In this document: positions 50,992 to 60,350 of the stretch, piece after piece | Numbering within the stretch: the first letter of the stretch is position 1 | Layout: the number at the start of each line of letters is the position of its first letter | NCBI GenBank assembly: GCA_009731425.1 | Contig: AP018794.1 | Location: 3,864,001-3,928,000, forward strand | Length of the DNA stretch: 64,000 nucleotides | Reading direction: 5' to 3' | DNA from: Lachnospiraceae bacterium KM106-2 | Lineage (GTDB): Bacteria; Bacillota; Clostridia; Lachnospirales; Lachnospiraceae | Notes under the pieces: generated by a model | What the model saw: only the letters and a program-made list of their open reading frames with translations | Databases searched by the model: none | What the model was told of the DNA's origin: nothing | Translations under genes and position numbers: made by a program

Positions 50992-52125
50992 ATGAAAGCA
51001 TATATAAGAACAGCCATTTTTTTGATTTTGGTATTTGGTGTGGCAGTCTTTACGATCGTAAAGCCGCAGAAGAAGTTCTCTTCCAATGAAAACCGCTATC
51101 TTCAACAAAGACCATCTTTTTCTTTGACAAGTTTTCAAGAGGGGAACTTTAGTAAAGAGTATGAGTCTTATGTGACAGACCAATTTCCATATCGAGATCA
51201 ATGGATTGAATTAAAAGTTAATATAGAAAGAATGATGCAGCGAAAAGATGTTAACGGAGTATATTTTGGGAAGGATAATTATCTAATAGCAAAACATTCA
51301 GAGAAGGATTTTGAGCCAGAATTAATTAATAAGAATATCAATCGTTTGAATAAATTTATTAAGAATTCTTCAGATATGCTTAAGAATCCAATCAATGTTA
51401 TGCTGGTACCTACTTCGTCTCAAGTGTTAGTTGATAAACTACCTATGTTTGCTGCTCCTTATGATCAGGATAGGCTGATGGAACAGATGAAACAGTCGCT
51501 TCAAGGGGAAAAGGTATCTTTCTTGGATATGACGGAAACATTAAAACAGCATCAGAAAGAATATATCTATTATCGAACGGATCACCATTGGACAACTCTT
51601 GGTGCCTATTATAGTTATTGTGAGTGGGCGAAAAGGAATGGATTTAATCCTGTTTCAGATAAGGATTATAAAATTCAGAAAGCAACGGATGAGTTCTTTG
51701 GCACAACATATTCTAAAGTAAATGTTCCAGTGAAGGCAGATAGTATTAAACTATATGAATTCCCGGCGTTGAAATGTGAGGTAAAGATTAATGATGGTGA
51801 GAAGAAAAAAGATTCGCTCTATGATAAAGAATATCTAGAACAGAAAGATAAATACGCAACATTCTTAGGTGGAAACCATGCATATGTAACGATTGATACT
51901 AATGTGAAAAATGGAAGAACCCTTCTTGTAATTAAAGACTCCTTTGCTCATAGCTTTATTCCTTTTGCAGCGAATCACTATGAGAAGATTGTTATGATCG
52001 ATTATCGATACTTTAATGGTAGTACGAAAAAGGTGATGGAGGATCAGAAAGTAACTGATGTTCTAGTATTATATAATACAGTAAATTTCGCTCAGGATAA
52101 GTACTTTGGAAAGATATTGAAGTAG
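50992..52125 (+). CDS. DHHW-family (AlgJ/AlgX-like) O-acetyltransferase partner
   Basis: 377 residues. N-terminal membrane anchor (residues 6-22), then an SGNH-like domain with the name-giving YYRTDHHWTTLGAYYSY motif, and LLVIKDSFAHSFIPF, which fits the serine block of AlgX/AlgJ proteins. In alginate systems such proteins transfer acetyl from the MBOAT to the polymer outside the cell. Twenty bp after the MBOAT gene; GAAAGAGG SD. Confidence 0.87.
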   Translation: MKAYIRTAIFLILVFGVAVFTIVKPQKKFSSNENRYLQQRPSFSLTSFQEGNFSKEYESYVTDQFPYRDQWIELKVNIERMMQRKDVNGVYFGKDNYLIAKHSEKDFEPELINKNINRLNKFIKNSSDMLKNPINVMLVPTSSQVLVDKLPMFAAPYDQDRLMEQMKQSLQGEKVSFLDMTETLKQHQKEYIYYRTDHHWTTLGAYYSYCEWAKRNGFNPVSDKDYKIQKATDEFFGTTYSKVNVPVKADSIKLYEFPALKCEVKINDGEKKKDSLYDKEYLEQKDKYATFLGGNHAYVTIDTNVKNGRTLLVIKDSFAHSFIPFAANHYEKIVMIDYRYFNGSTKKVMEDQKVTDVLVLYNTVNFAQDKYFGKILK

Positions 52126-52126
52126 A

Positions 52127-52163
52127 TTTGTAAAGAAACCTTAAGGTTTAGTGGCTTTACAAA
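52127..52163. repeat. Nested inverted repeat after the DHHW gene
   Basis: TTTGTAAAG / CTTTACAAA (52127-52135, 52155-52163) flank the perfect palindrome AAACCTTAAGGTTT (52136-52149). No T run. May be an operator or an mRNA 3' hairpin. Confidence 0.4.
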
Positions 52164-52219
52164 AGTATCTAAATCAACTATATTATTATCTAGAGAGAAA
52201 AGAAGAAGGGTTGAAATGT

Positions 52220-53398
52220 ATGAATATCGGCTTATTTACAGATACCTACTATCCTGAAATTAATGGTGTAGCGAACTCTGTTTTTGTATTAAAAAGTGAA
52301 TTAGAAAAGCGCGGACATAATGTTTATGTGTTTACGACAACAACTCCGGGTTCACCTGATTATGAGTTTAATGTATTTCGTTTGCATAGTATTCCGTTTG
52401 TATTTATGCCAGATAGAAGAGTCGGAATGTTTTATGACCGTAAGTTGGCAGCTATGATTCGACGATTAAATCTAGATATCATTCACACTCATACGGAATT
52501 TTCATTACGATTATTTGCGTGTACAATGGCCAAGGAACTTAATATTCCTATTGTTCACACGTATCATACTATTTATGAAGATTATACGCATTATTTTGCA
52601 CCAATCAAACCGTTAAATAAAGGTGCGAAAGCATTTGCGAGAAAATATACAAAACGTGTTTGCAATCAAGTAGAAGAAGTGATTGTACCAACAGAAAAGA
52701 CAAAAGAATTATTAGAGGCTTATCATGTATATAAAAATATTAATGTAGTACCAACTGGTATTATGTTAAGCAAATTTAGTCCTTCTAATTTCAGCAAGGA
52801 AGAGATTGAGGCTGAAAAGAGAGCACTCGGTATTGCAGAGGATGACAAAGTTATCCTTTATTTAGGAAGAGTATCTCCTGAGAAGAATATCGAGGAATTA
52901 ATTCAGAATCTGCCAGCATTGAAAGCAAAACATGATAATGTGCGCTTTGTGATCATTGGTGCCGGTCCGGATATCGAGAATCTTCAGAAGATTACGAAAG
53001 AAGAACAGATGGAGGATACGGTTATCTTTGCAGGGGAAAAGCCTTGGGATAAGATCGGATTCTATTATCAGCTTGGAGATGTCTTCGTTAGTGCTTCTCA
53101 AAGTGAGACACAAGGATTAACATATATTGAAGCAATGGCAGCAGGATTGCCTGTAGTTGCACGAGATGATCGTTGTCTTGATGAAATTCTACAGAATGGA
53201 TACAACGGTTATAAGTTCCATGATGGAGAAGAGTTCGTTGCGGGATTAGAAAAAGTCCTTTTTGGCGATACATCCGTAGATTATAGACAGAATTCTATTA
53301 ATATGGTAGCTAATTATTCAGTAGAAGCTTTTGGCGAAAGTATCGAAGAGATTTATACAAAAGTAATTCATGAAGCAGGTATGCTTTTGGAAGCGTAA
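52220..53398 (+). CDS. GT4 glycosyltransferase (diacylglycerol glucosyltransferase-like)
   Basis: 392 residues, GT-B fold. MNIGLFTDTYYPEINGVANS at the start, HTHTEFSLRLFACTMA and HTYHTIYEDYTHYF resemble glycolipid synthases (MgdA/UgtP-like GT4); ILYLGRVSPEKNIEELI and the EX7E motif ETQGLTYIEAMAAGLPVVA. It likely adds glucose to diacylglycerol, giving membrane glycolipid and perhaps an anchor for teichoic-type polymers. ATG 52220 has AGAAGGG ~10 nt upstream; the 23-residue upstream extension from 52151 is not supported by an SD. Confidence 0.88.
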   Translation: MNIGLFTDTYYPEINGVANSVFVLKSELEKRGHNVYVFTTTTPGSPDYEFNVFRLHSIPFVFMPDRRVGMFYDRKLAAMIRRLNLDIIHTHTEFSLRLFACTMAKELNIPIVHTYHTIYEDYTHYFAPIKPLNKGAKAFARKYTKRVCNQVEEVIVPTEKTKELLEAYHVYKNINVVPTGIMLSKFSPSNFSKEEIEAEKRALGIAEDDKVILYLGRVSPEKNIEELIQNLPALKAKHDNVRFVIIGAGPDIENLQKITKEEQMEDTVIFAGEKPWDKIGFYYQLGDVFVSASQSETQGLTYIEAMAAGLPVVARDDRCLDEILQNGYNGYKFHDGEEFVAGLEKVLFGDTSVDYRQNSINMVANYSVEAFGESIEEIYTKVIHEAGMLLEA

Positions 53399-53423
53399 TA
53401 AATGATGATAAGGAGAAATAATT

Positions 53424-54170
53424 TTGAATTATATTATTTGGACTGGAATCATTATTGGGTTTGCCTATTTTCTTGTTAGTATTATATATGCTGGAATCAG
53501 TTCTTCCTTTGCTTGGTTTTGGTTTGGTATTGGTCTTGTGAGTCTTATTATTCAAAGAATCAACCTATATATGATACAACAAGGAATTGAAATTCCACAC
53601 AATCTGCAAAGACTGGTTCGGTGTACGATTGCTGTGGGATTTTTTGTTTTTATATGGGTGGAAGGCATTATTATAGTAAATGCCAATCAGAAACCGAAGA
53701 GTAATGCAGATTATGTAATTATTCTTGGTGCTAAGGTTAGAGGAACAACAATTACGAAATCGTTAAAAGCTCGGTTAGACACCGCATATGATTATTTGAT
53801 CGAGAATCCGAATACAGTTGCGATCGTATCTGGGGGTAAAGGGCCAGGAGAGGATATATCCGAGGCAGCAGCTATGGAGAAATATTTGAAACAAAAGGGA
53901 ATCGATAAGAAGAGAATCCAATTAGAAGATAAATCAGTTAATACACATCAGAACATTAAGTTTAGTCGTAGGATCGCTCAAAATGATGATGCAAGCTTTG
54001 TAGTGGTTACCAATGGATTTCACATCTACCGCGCGACACGGATCGCAAGAAAGCAAGGTCTAAAAAGAGTGGAAGGATTATCAGCTCCATGCGATAAGAT
54101 CATGTTGATCAGTTATTATGTACGAGAAGGTTTTGCGGTAGTGAAATATAAATTATCAGGAATGATTTAG
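53424..54170 (+). CDS. YdcF/DUF218 membrane protein
   Basis: 248 residues. Three membrane segments in the first ~95 residues, then DUF218: DYVIILGAKVRGTTITKSLKARLDTAYDYL, IVSGGKGPGEDISEAAAMEKYL, VNTHQNIKFSRRI and NGFHIYRATRIARKQG. DUF218 (SanA/YdcF/ElyC) proteins affect envelope synthesis; exact reaction unknown. Start TTG with AAGGAGA upstream. 25 bp after the GT4 gene, likely co-transcribed. Confidence 0.85.
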   Translation: MNYIIWTGIIIGFAYFLVSIIYAGISSSFAWFWFGIGLVSLIIQRINLYMIQQGIEIPHNLQRLVRCTIAVGFFVFIWVEGIIIVNANQKPKSNADYVIILGAKVRGTTITKSLKARLDTAYDYLIENPNTVAIVSGGKGPGEDISEAAAMEKYLKQKGIDKKRIQLEDKSVNTHQNIKFSRRIAQNDDASFVVVTNGFHIYRATRIARKQGLKRVEGLSAPCDKIMLISYYVREGFAVVKYKLSGMI

Positions 54171-54189
54171 GTACAGGAGGATAAGACTT

Positions 54190-54645
54190 ATGGAATCGAG
54201 AAAAGAGAAAGCAATGGGTTTATTTAAACAAGGTTATAACTGTTCTCAATCCGTATTTGCCGCATTTAGCGACCTTTATGGTATCGATGAAGAAACTGCC
54301 CTTAAGATCAGCAGCTCCTTTGGAGGAGGAATGGGACGCATGAGAGAGGTATGTGGTGCGGTTTCAGGAATGCTGATGGTAGCTGGGTTAGAAACTGGAA
54401 CTACAGATGGAAAAGATAGAGAAGGTAAAGCTCATAACTATGCAGTTGTTCAAGAACTGGCGGAAGAGTATCGGAAAAGAAATGGTTCCATTATCTGTAG
54501 AGAATTACTTGGATTAGATAAAAAAGAGTTTAAGGAAACTATGCCAGAGGAGCGTACCAAGGAATACTATAAGAAACGTCCATGTGCAGAGTTAGTTGGA
54601 CAGGCAGCTGAAATCATTGAAAATGTATTATTAAAAGATAAATAA
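54190..54645 (+). CDS. C_GCAxxG_C_C family putative redox protein
   Basis: 151 residues. The pattern is YNCSQSVFAAF, then SFGGGMGRMREVCGAVSGM, then a Cys in IICRELLG and in RPCAELVG: four conserved cysteines matching the C_GCAxxG_C_C family. Function unknown; a redox or metal role is presumed. 19 bp after the DUF218 gene, with a strong AGGAGG SD; closed by a terminator. Confidence 0.88.
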   Translation: MESRKEKAMGLFKQGYNCSQSVFAAFSDLYGIDEETALKISSSFGGGMGRMREVCGAVSGMLMVAGLETGTTDGKDREGKAHNYAVVQELAEEYRKRNGSIICRELLGLDKKEFKETMPEERTKEYYKKRPCAELVGQAAEIIENVLLKDK

Positions 54646-54666
54646 TAAAGTATTATTTTAGATAGG

Positions 54667-54712
54667 AAAAGAGCCATAACGGAAGGGGGATTTCGTTATG
54701 GCTCTTTTCTTG
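54667..54712. terminator. Terminator after the C_GCAxxG_C_C gene
   Basis: 15-bp stem AAAAGAGCCATAACG / CGTTATGGCTCTTTT with a 12-base loop. The 126 bp from here to the cbp stop show no other feature. Confidence 0.9.
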
Positions 54713-54837
54713 TACTAATTAGCTAAGAGAGTGAAGATTTGTGACATCTTACTAAAGTGATAAACTAGTACAAATTAAGTTAAATACTGGTGTTACCTAG
54801 CCTCTATTTTTAATAGGGAAGGTATAATACTAGCACA

Positions 54838-57273
54838 TTATCCCATGATTGCAGTAACATTGTAAGTGGTCTTTGCTGGATCATAAGGAATAGTATTGCC
54901 ATCAATTTCTTGTCCGTCTACAATTAGTTTGGCAATGCCTTTTTGTACGTGCTTCGTATTGTCAACTGTAATGTTGTAAGTTGCATGACGGAAAGTACGT
55001 TGTACTTTGAATCCGTCCATGGTGTCGGGTATACAAGGATCTATAGTAAGTCCATCTAGGCTAGGACGAACACCCAAAATATATTGTGATACATTCATAA
55101 ATGTCCAAGCTGCTGTTCCAGTTAACCAGCTATTTTTAGCTTCGCCAAAGTTTTTAGCATCTTTACCAGCGATCATTTGAGGATATACATAAGGTTCAGT
55201 ACGATGTATCTCACTGATATCCTCTAAGTATGCTGGGCAGGTACGTTTATATACGAAGAAAGCACGATTACCACGCCCGATTACAGTTTCTGCAATTGAG
55301 ATCCATGGATTGTTGTGACAGAAGATACCGGCATTTTCTTTATATCCAGGTGGGTAAGAAGAAATTTCACCTAATTCGAGGTGATAAGTTTGATATGCTG
55401 GTTGTAATAAAACAATACCGTATTTTGTATCCAATATCTTTTCTACAGAATCTAATGCTTGTTCTGCTTTTTTCTCTTTTACACCGATTCCTGCCATAAC
55501 ACAGAAACCTTGAGGTTCGATAAAGATCTGGCCTTCTTTGCATTCTTTGGAACCAACTTTCATGCTGGAAGCATCGTATGCACGAAGGAACCATTCACCA
55601 TCCCATCCTTTATCAAGAACGGTCTGATACATCTCGTCAACAGCATGTTGTGCTTTATTAGCTTCTTCAGCTTGGCAGTAATGTCTACACAGATCGGCAT
55701 ATTCACTTCCGTATTTAACAAACATACCGGCAATGAATACGGATTCGGCTACAGGACCTTCGGAAGGACCAGAAGTCTGGAATGATTCGCCTGGTTCTTT
55801 AGAGAAACAGTTTAAGTTTAGGCAGTCATTCCAATCGGCGCGACCGATCAAAGGTAATTTATGAGGACCTAAGTGTGTTAATGTATAATTAAATGAACGA
55901 CGTAAATGTTCAAATAATGTCTGAGATTTTGAAGCATCATTATCAAAAGGAACCATTTCATCTAAGATAGAATAGTCACCAGTTTCACGGATATAAGCAG
56001 AAGTTCCGGCAATCAGCCATAGTGGATCATCGTTAAAACCACTTCCGATATCTAAGTTACCTTTTTTCGTTAATGGCTGATATTGATGATATGCGCTTCC
56101 GTCTTCGAATTGTGTTGAAGCGATATCGATGATACGTTCTCTTGCACGTTCTGGAATTAAATGAACAAATCCGAACAGATCCTGGCAGGAATCACGAAAT
56201 CCCATGCCACGTCCAGTTCCTGATTCATAATAGGATGCGGAACGAGACATGTTGAAAGTAACCATGCATTGATACTGATTCCAGATATTAACCATTCTAT
56301 TTAATTTCTCGTCAGAAGATTCTAACGTATATTTTGATAATAAGCTATTCCAATATTCTTTTAAATGTGTTAATGCGTCATCCACTTGCGCTTCTGTTTG
56401 GAAGTGACTTAATAGTTCAAGTGCAGGTTTTTTATTGATAACATTTAATGATTCCCATTTTTCTTCAACAGGATTTTCAATATAAGCAAGTGTAAAAATT
56501 AAAGTTTTTTCTTCACCTGGAAGTAATGTTAACTTGATATTATGAGAACCGATTGGTGACCATCCACTTGCCAATGAGTTTGTTGAAACACCATTTTGAA
56601 CGACTTCTGGATTTTGATTGCTTCCATACATTCCTAAGAAACTTTCGCGATCTGTATCAAAACCATTGATAGGGGTATTAACAGAATAAACGGCATAGTG
56701 ATTACGACGTTCCCGATATTCTGTTTTGTGATAGATCTGACTATCAACGACTTCGACTTCTCCAGTGCTTAAGTTACGCTGGAAGTTTGTCATATCATCC
56801 ATGGCATTCCATAAACAGAACTCTACATAAGAAAATATAGAAAGTTCTTTACTGGTTGTACCAGTGTTTTTAACTGTTAATTTATTGATTTCACAGTTGT
56901 ATCCAATTGGAACGAATGCAGTAAATGTTGCATTGACATTGTTCTTCGTTGAATTAAATGTACTGTATCCAAGACCATGACGACATTCATATTCATCGAG
57001 TGGGGTCTTGCTTGGCTGCCAGCCTGGATTCCAAACTGTATCGCCATCTTTTATGTAATAGTAGTGCCCGTTGTTATCATATGGTACATTGTTGTAACGA
57101 TAACGTGTAAGTCTTAATAATTTCGCATCTTTATAGAAGCTGTATCCGCCCCCGGTGTTCGAAATTAATGAGAAAAAGTTTTCACATCCCAAATAGTTGA
57201 TCCAAGGTAATGGGGTTTTAGGAGATGTGATTACATATTCTTTATTGGTATCATCAAAATATCCATATTTCAT
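54838..57273 (-). CDS. cbp: Cellobiose phosphorylase (GH94)
   Basis: 811 residues. MKYGYFDDTNKEYVITSPKT starts the protein, typical of clostridial cellobiose phosphorylases; ESGTGRGMGFRDSCQDLFG and GRADWNDCLNLNCFSKE (catalytic general-acid Asp in DWND), QTSGPSEGPVAESVFIAG follow. Cleaves cellobiose with phosphate to glucose 1-phosphate and glucose in the cytosol. ATG 57273 is taken because GGAGAG stands 7 nt before it; forty residues of open frame upstream are not coding-like. Divergent from its probable LacI regulator, with sugar importer genes beyond. Cellodextrin phosphorylase is a less likely alternative. Confidence 0.95.
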   Translation of the reverse strand: MKYGYFDDTNKEYVITSPKTPLPWINYLGCENFFSLISNTGGGYSFYKDAKLLRLTRYRYNNVPYDNNGHYYYIKDGDTVWNPGWQPSKTPLDEYECRHGLGYSTFNSTKNNVNATFTAFVPIGYNCEINKLTVKNTGTTSKELSIFSYVEFCLWNAMDDMTNFQRNLSTGEVEVVDSQIYHKTEYRERRNHYAVYSVNTPINGFDTDRESFLGMYGSNQNPEVVQNGVSTNSLASGWSPIGSHNIKLTLLPGEEKTLIFTLAYIENPVEEKWESLNVINKKPALELLSHFQTEAQVDDALTHLKEYWNSLLSKYTLESSDEKLNRMVNIWNQYQCMVTFNMSRSASYYESGTGRGMGFRDSCQDLFGFVHLIPERARERIIDIASTQFEDGSAYHQYQPLTKKGNLDIGSGFNDDPLWLIAGTSAYIRETGDYSILDEMVPFDNDASKSQTLFEHLRRSFNYTLTHLGPHKLPLIGRADWNDCLNLNCFSKEPGESFQTSGPSEGPVAESVFIAGMFVKYGSEYADLCRHYCQAEEANKAQHAVDEMYQTVLDKGWDGEWFLRAYDASSMKVGSKECKEGQIFIEPQGFCVMAGIGVKEKKAEQALDSVEKILDTKYGIVLLQPAYQTYHLELGEISSYPPGYKENAGIFCHNNPWISIAETVIGRGNRAFFVYKRTCPAYLEDISEIHRTEPYVYPQMIAGKDAKNFGEAKNSWLTGTAAWTFMNVSQYILGVRPSLDGLTIDPCIPDTMDGFKVQRTFRHATYNITVDNTKHVQKGIAKLIVDGQEIDGNTIPYDPAKTTYNVTAIMG

Positions 57274-57353
57274 AATTAATCTCTCCATTGCATATTTAAT
57301 TTTTTTGTTGAGTTGATCTTGTTTCGTAGTATATAATTTACGTTGAGCCTTAA

Positions 57354-57368
57354 CGAAAACGAATAAGT
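57354..57368 (+). promoter_or_regulatory. LacI-type operator candidate 1
   Basis: CGAAAACGAATAAGT, first of four related sites between cbp and the LacI gene. It lies 81 bp upstream of the cbp start codon, near where the cbp transcript would begin. Confidence 0.5.
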
Positions 57369-57421
57369 ACTCATAAGGGAACGGAACAATCATTCATTTG
57401 TGCTTAATTGTGAGAAATCAA

Positions 57422-57436
57422 TATTAAACGTTTAAG
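57422..57436 (+). promoter_or_regulatory. LacI-type operator candidate 2
   Basis: ATTAAACGTTTAAGT, containing the 12-bp perfect palindrome TTAAACGTTTAA with the central CG usual for LacI-family operators. Confidence 0.65.
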
Positions 57437-57611
57437 TAAATAAACTAGAATGATTTGTTAATTTGAGTATATCGTAGGTGGTTTCAAAATGCAATACACA
57501 ATAACGAGTTTATTGAATCTATACAAAAAGTGTGGTACAAATGAAATAGTTATATGGTAAAAAATACAAAATGCAATAGAAAAAGAGAAATTGAGCAAAA
57601 TAGAGCCCTTT

Positions 57612-57626
57612 TGAAAACGTATAAGT
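57612..57626 (+). promoter_or_regulatory. LacI-type operator candidate 3
   Basis: TGAAAACGTATAAGT. The first nine bases also fit a CcpA cre box half, so carbon catabolite control is an alternative. Confidence 0.5.
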
Positions 57627-57774
57627 TAATAAAAAGGTAAAGTATTACACATATATCTAAATATTGGTAAATATATACAAAAACAACATACATAACTTAT
57701 ACAAACTGGCAAAATTTAGAAAAGTATCCCAAATCTATTGCAAGGATTAGAAAAATATGGTAAATTTAACTCGC

Positions 57775-57789
57775 GAAAACGATTAAGTG
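57775..57789 (+). promoter_or_regulatory. LacI-type operator candidate 4
   Basis: CGAAAACGATTAAGT, nearly the same as site 1; 30 bp before the regulator start codon. Apart from these sites the 545-bp gap 57274-57818 is AT-rich with no gene. Confidence 0.5.
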
Positions 57790-57818
57790 ATGTTACCTGC
57801 TTAGGAGGAACAGAAATT

Positions 57819-58835
57819 ATGGTTTCAATGAAAGATATTGCTGAAAAATGTGGCGTATCAGTTGCTACAGTAAGTAAAGCACTCAATAATCATAGCGACA
57901 TTGGAGCAGCGACTAAAAACAAAATTCAGAAAAGTGCAGATGAAATGGGATACCTTCCAAATGCTGCAGCGAGAACTTTGAAGACAAATCGTACTTATAG
58001 TATTGGGGTATTGTTTGTAGATGATGCAAACAGCGGATTAACGCATCAGTATTTCTCAAGAGTACTGGAAGCATTCAAAGTTCAGGCCGAAAGGCAAGGA
58101 TACGATATTACTTTTATTAATACGAATATAGGTAATAAGCGTATGACGTATTATGAACATTGTAGATATCGCAACATGGATGGAGTCGTGATCGCATGTG
58201 TTGATTTCGATAATCCGGATGTGCTGGAGTTAGTGAACAGCGACGTACCTGTTGTGACAATTGATCATATTTTTAATAATTGCACTGCTGTTATATCTGA
58301 CAATGTGAAAGGAATTGAAGATCTGGTTCAGTACATATATGACAAAGGGCATAGAAAAATCGCCTACATTCATGGACAAGATTATTCATCCGTTACAAAG
58401 GATAGGTTAACTAGTTTTTATCGCAAGATTGAGCAGTTAGGACTTACAATTCCAGATGAGTATATATTAGAAGCTATTTATCTGGATACGGTATCAACAG
58501 CTGAAAGAACCGCAGAATTGCTTTCGTTAGAGGAACCACCGACCTGTATCATATATCCTGATGATACGGCTTTGATCGGCGGAATGAATAAGATTATGGA
58601 GAAGGGGCTTCGTATTCCAGATGATATTTCTATAGCAGGATATGATGGAACACGAACGTCACAAATTTTAAGTCCCAAGATAACAACTATAAAGCAAGAC
58701 GCAGAAAATATTGGGAAACAAGCTGCATTACGATTAATTACTTTAATCGAGAAACCAAAGACAACTCTCATTGAACGAGTTGTAGTTGGGGGAACAGTTG
58801 TGGAGGGTGACTCAGTAAAACAGCTTCCGCAATAA
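57819..58835 (+). CDS. LacI-family transcriptional regulator
   Basis: 338 residues. HTH at the start: MKDIAEKCGVSVATVSKALNNHSDI, hinge GYLPNAAARTLKTN, then the sugar-binding fold (YSIGVLFVDDANSGLTHQYF, DDISIAGYDGT). It probably responds to cellobiose or a related sugar and controls cbp and the importer. ATG 57819 has AGGAGG 10 nt upstream; the ATG at 57738 lacks SD. Four operator-like repeats lie in the divergent region. Confidence 0.92.
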   Translation: MVSMKDIAEKCGVSVATVSKALNNHSDIGAATKNKIQKSADEMGYLPNAAARTLKTNRTYSIGVLFVDDANSGLTHQYFSRVLEAFKVQAERQGYDITFINTNIGNKRMTYYEHCRYRNMDGVVIACVDFDNPDVLELVNSDVPVVTIDHIFNNCTAVISDNVKGIEDLVQYIYDKGHRKIAYIHGQDYSSVTKDRLTSFYRKIEQLGLTIPDEYILEAIYLDTVSTAERTAELLSLEEPPTCIIYPDDTALIGGMNKIMEKGLRIPDDISIAGYDGTRTSQILSPKITTIKQDAENIGKQAALRLITLIEKPKTTLIERVVVGGTVVEGDSVKQLPQ

Positions 58836-58897
58836 TGTTATTGTAAAACGGGCAATCGATTATCGAATGCTTAGTTTATAAAAGGAGGATGTAAGCT

Positions 58898-60343
58898 ATG
58901 AAAAAGAAGTTACTTGCATTGGTATTATGTTTAGCCATGACTCTGACCATGATGACTGGTTGTTCAGAGAAGGGCTCAGAGGATGCCGGGGGAGACAAAG
59001 CAAAAACAGAAGATACAGAAAAGAAAGACAATACAGATGATACGAAGAAGGAAGATGCTGCTGATCCGACAGCAACACCTATTCCTGAAAATAAGGTTAC
59101 TGGTAATGTAGATGCGAAAGACGCATTTGTTGTCTATGGATGGAATACAGATATTCAAGACACTGTATTAAAAGCATTTGCAGAAAAGTATCCTGAAGAT
59201 GCAAAACGTATTGTATTCGTTAATACTGGTGGTTCTGATTTCTATCAACAGAAGATCGATCCATTATTAGAAGATCCTAATAACAAATATTACCCAGATA
59301 TGTATGGTATGGAAATGGATTATATTAGAAAGTATACAGATGAAGATATTACAATGCCTATGAAGGATTTAGGTATTGGTGATGAACAACTTAAAAATAT
59401 GTATCAATATACGGTTGAAGCAGCTAGGAATAAAAAAGGCGTCCTAAAAGGTGTTTCATGGCAGGCTTGTCCCGGAGGACTTGTATACAGAAGAAGTCTT
59501 GCTAAAAAGTACTTAGGGGTTTCAGAACCAGAAGAGGTTCAGAAGTTCTTTAAAGATTGGGAGACAACGAAAAAAACAGCTCAGACAATCAAAGAGAAAT
59601 CAAGCGAAAAATGTAGATTATATTGTGGTTATACAGAGTTACAAAGACCTTATCAGGCACAGAGAAAAGATGCTTGGGTAGATGATGATTCTAATCTCAA
59701 GATCGATAAGACAATGCAGGATTATATGGAAGTTGCAAAAGAATATGTAGATAATGGTTTTGCAAGCGCAGGTTCTGCTGATCAACAATGGAATGATAAC
59801 TGGTCAGCAACCATGGGTGATGATAATATCTTTGCTTACACAGCATGTACTTGGTTTAATCAATTTACATTAAGAGAAAATGTTGATAAGAAAACATATG
59901 GTGACTGGGCTTTGATCCAAGGACCTACAGAGTTCTATTGGGGCGGTACTTGGATGGGTGTTGGTTCTGAATGCTCAGATAAGAAATTAGCAGCTAAGAT
60001 TATCTCAGTACTTTGCGATAAAGATTGCATGAAGAGTATCTATAAAAATAAAAATGACTATCCAAATAATAAAGAAGCCGTTGCAGAATTGGCTCAGGAT
60101 GAGAAGGCAGTTAAGGATTCTGATGTAGGTAAATTGTTTGGCGGACAAAACTTCATTAAATTCTTCCAACCAATTGCCGAGAAGATTACACTTCCTAAGA
60201 TGTGTGGCGAAGATTTCTACATAAATAACTTATATAATGATCAGGTTGCTCAGTATGCAACAGGAAAGAAAGATAAAGATACGGCAATTGCTGATTTTAA
60301 GGCAAAAGTAAAAGATCAATATGATTATGTTAATGTAGAGTAG
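58898..60343 (+). CDS. ABC sugar-binding lipoprotein (CUT1 type)
   Basis: 481 residues. Lipobox MMTGCSEKG, acidic linker with many Asp, Glu and Lys to about residue 65, then a solute-binding family 1 fold (AFVVYGWNTDIQDTVLKAFA). Receives a sugar, by context cellobiose or cellodextrin. AAAGGAGG before ATG. The gap to the first permease gene contains a strong hairpin, so its mRNA may be kept at a higher level than that for the permeases. Confidence 0.85.
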   Translation: MKKKLLALVLCLAMTLTMMTGCSEKGSEDAGGDKAKTEDTEKKDNTDDTKKEDAADPTATPIPENKVTGNVDAKDAFVVYGWNTDIQDTVLKAFAEKYPEDAKRIVFVNTGGSDFYQQKIDPLLEDPNNKYYPDMYGMEMDYIRKYTDEDITMPMKDLGIGDEQLKNMYQYTVEAARNKKGVLKGVSWQACPGGLVYRRSLAKKYLGVSEPEEVQKFFKDWETTKKTAQTIKEKSSEKCRLYCGYTELQRPYQAQRKDAWVDDDSNLKIDKTMQDYMEVAKEYVDNGFASAGSADQQWNDNWSATMGDDNIFAYTACTWFNQFTLRENVDKKTYGDWALIQGPTEFYWGGTWMGVGSECSDKKLAAKIISVLCDKDCMKSIYKNKNDYPNNKEAVAELAQDEKAVKDSDVGKLFGGQNFIKFFQPIAEKITLPKMCGEDFYINNLYNDQVAQYATGKKDKDTAIADFKAKVKDQYDYVNVE

Positions 60344-60350
60344 CAACTAG

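Noticed and set aside
57274..57393. 40-residue N-terminal extension of cellobiose phosphorylase
   Set aside because: The family starts at MKYGYFD; the SD stands before ATG 57273.
57612..57626. A definite CcpA cre box
   Set aside because: Only the left half fits; the site agrees better with the other three LacI-like motifs.
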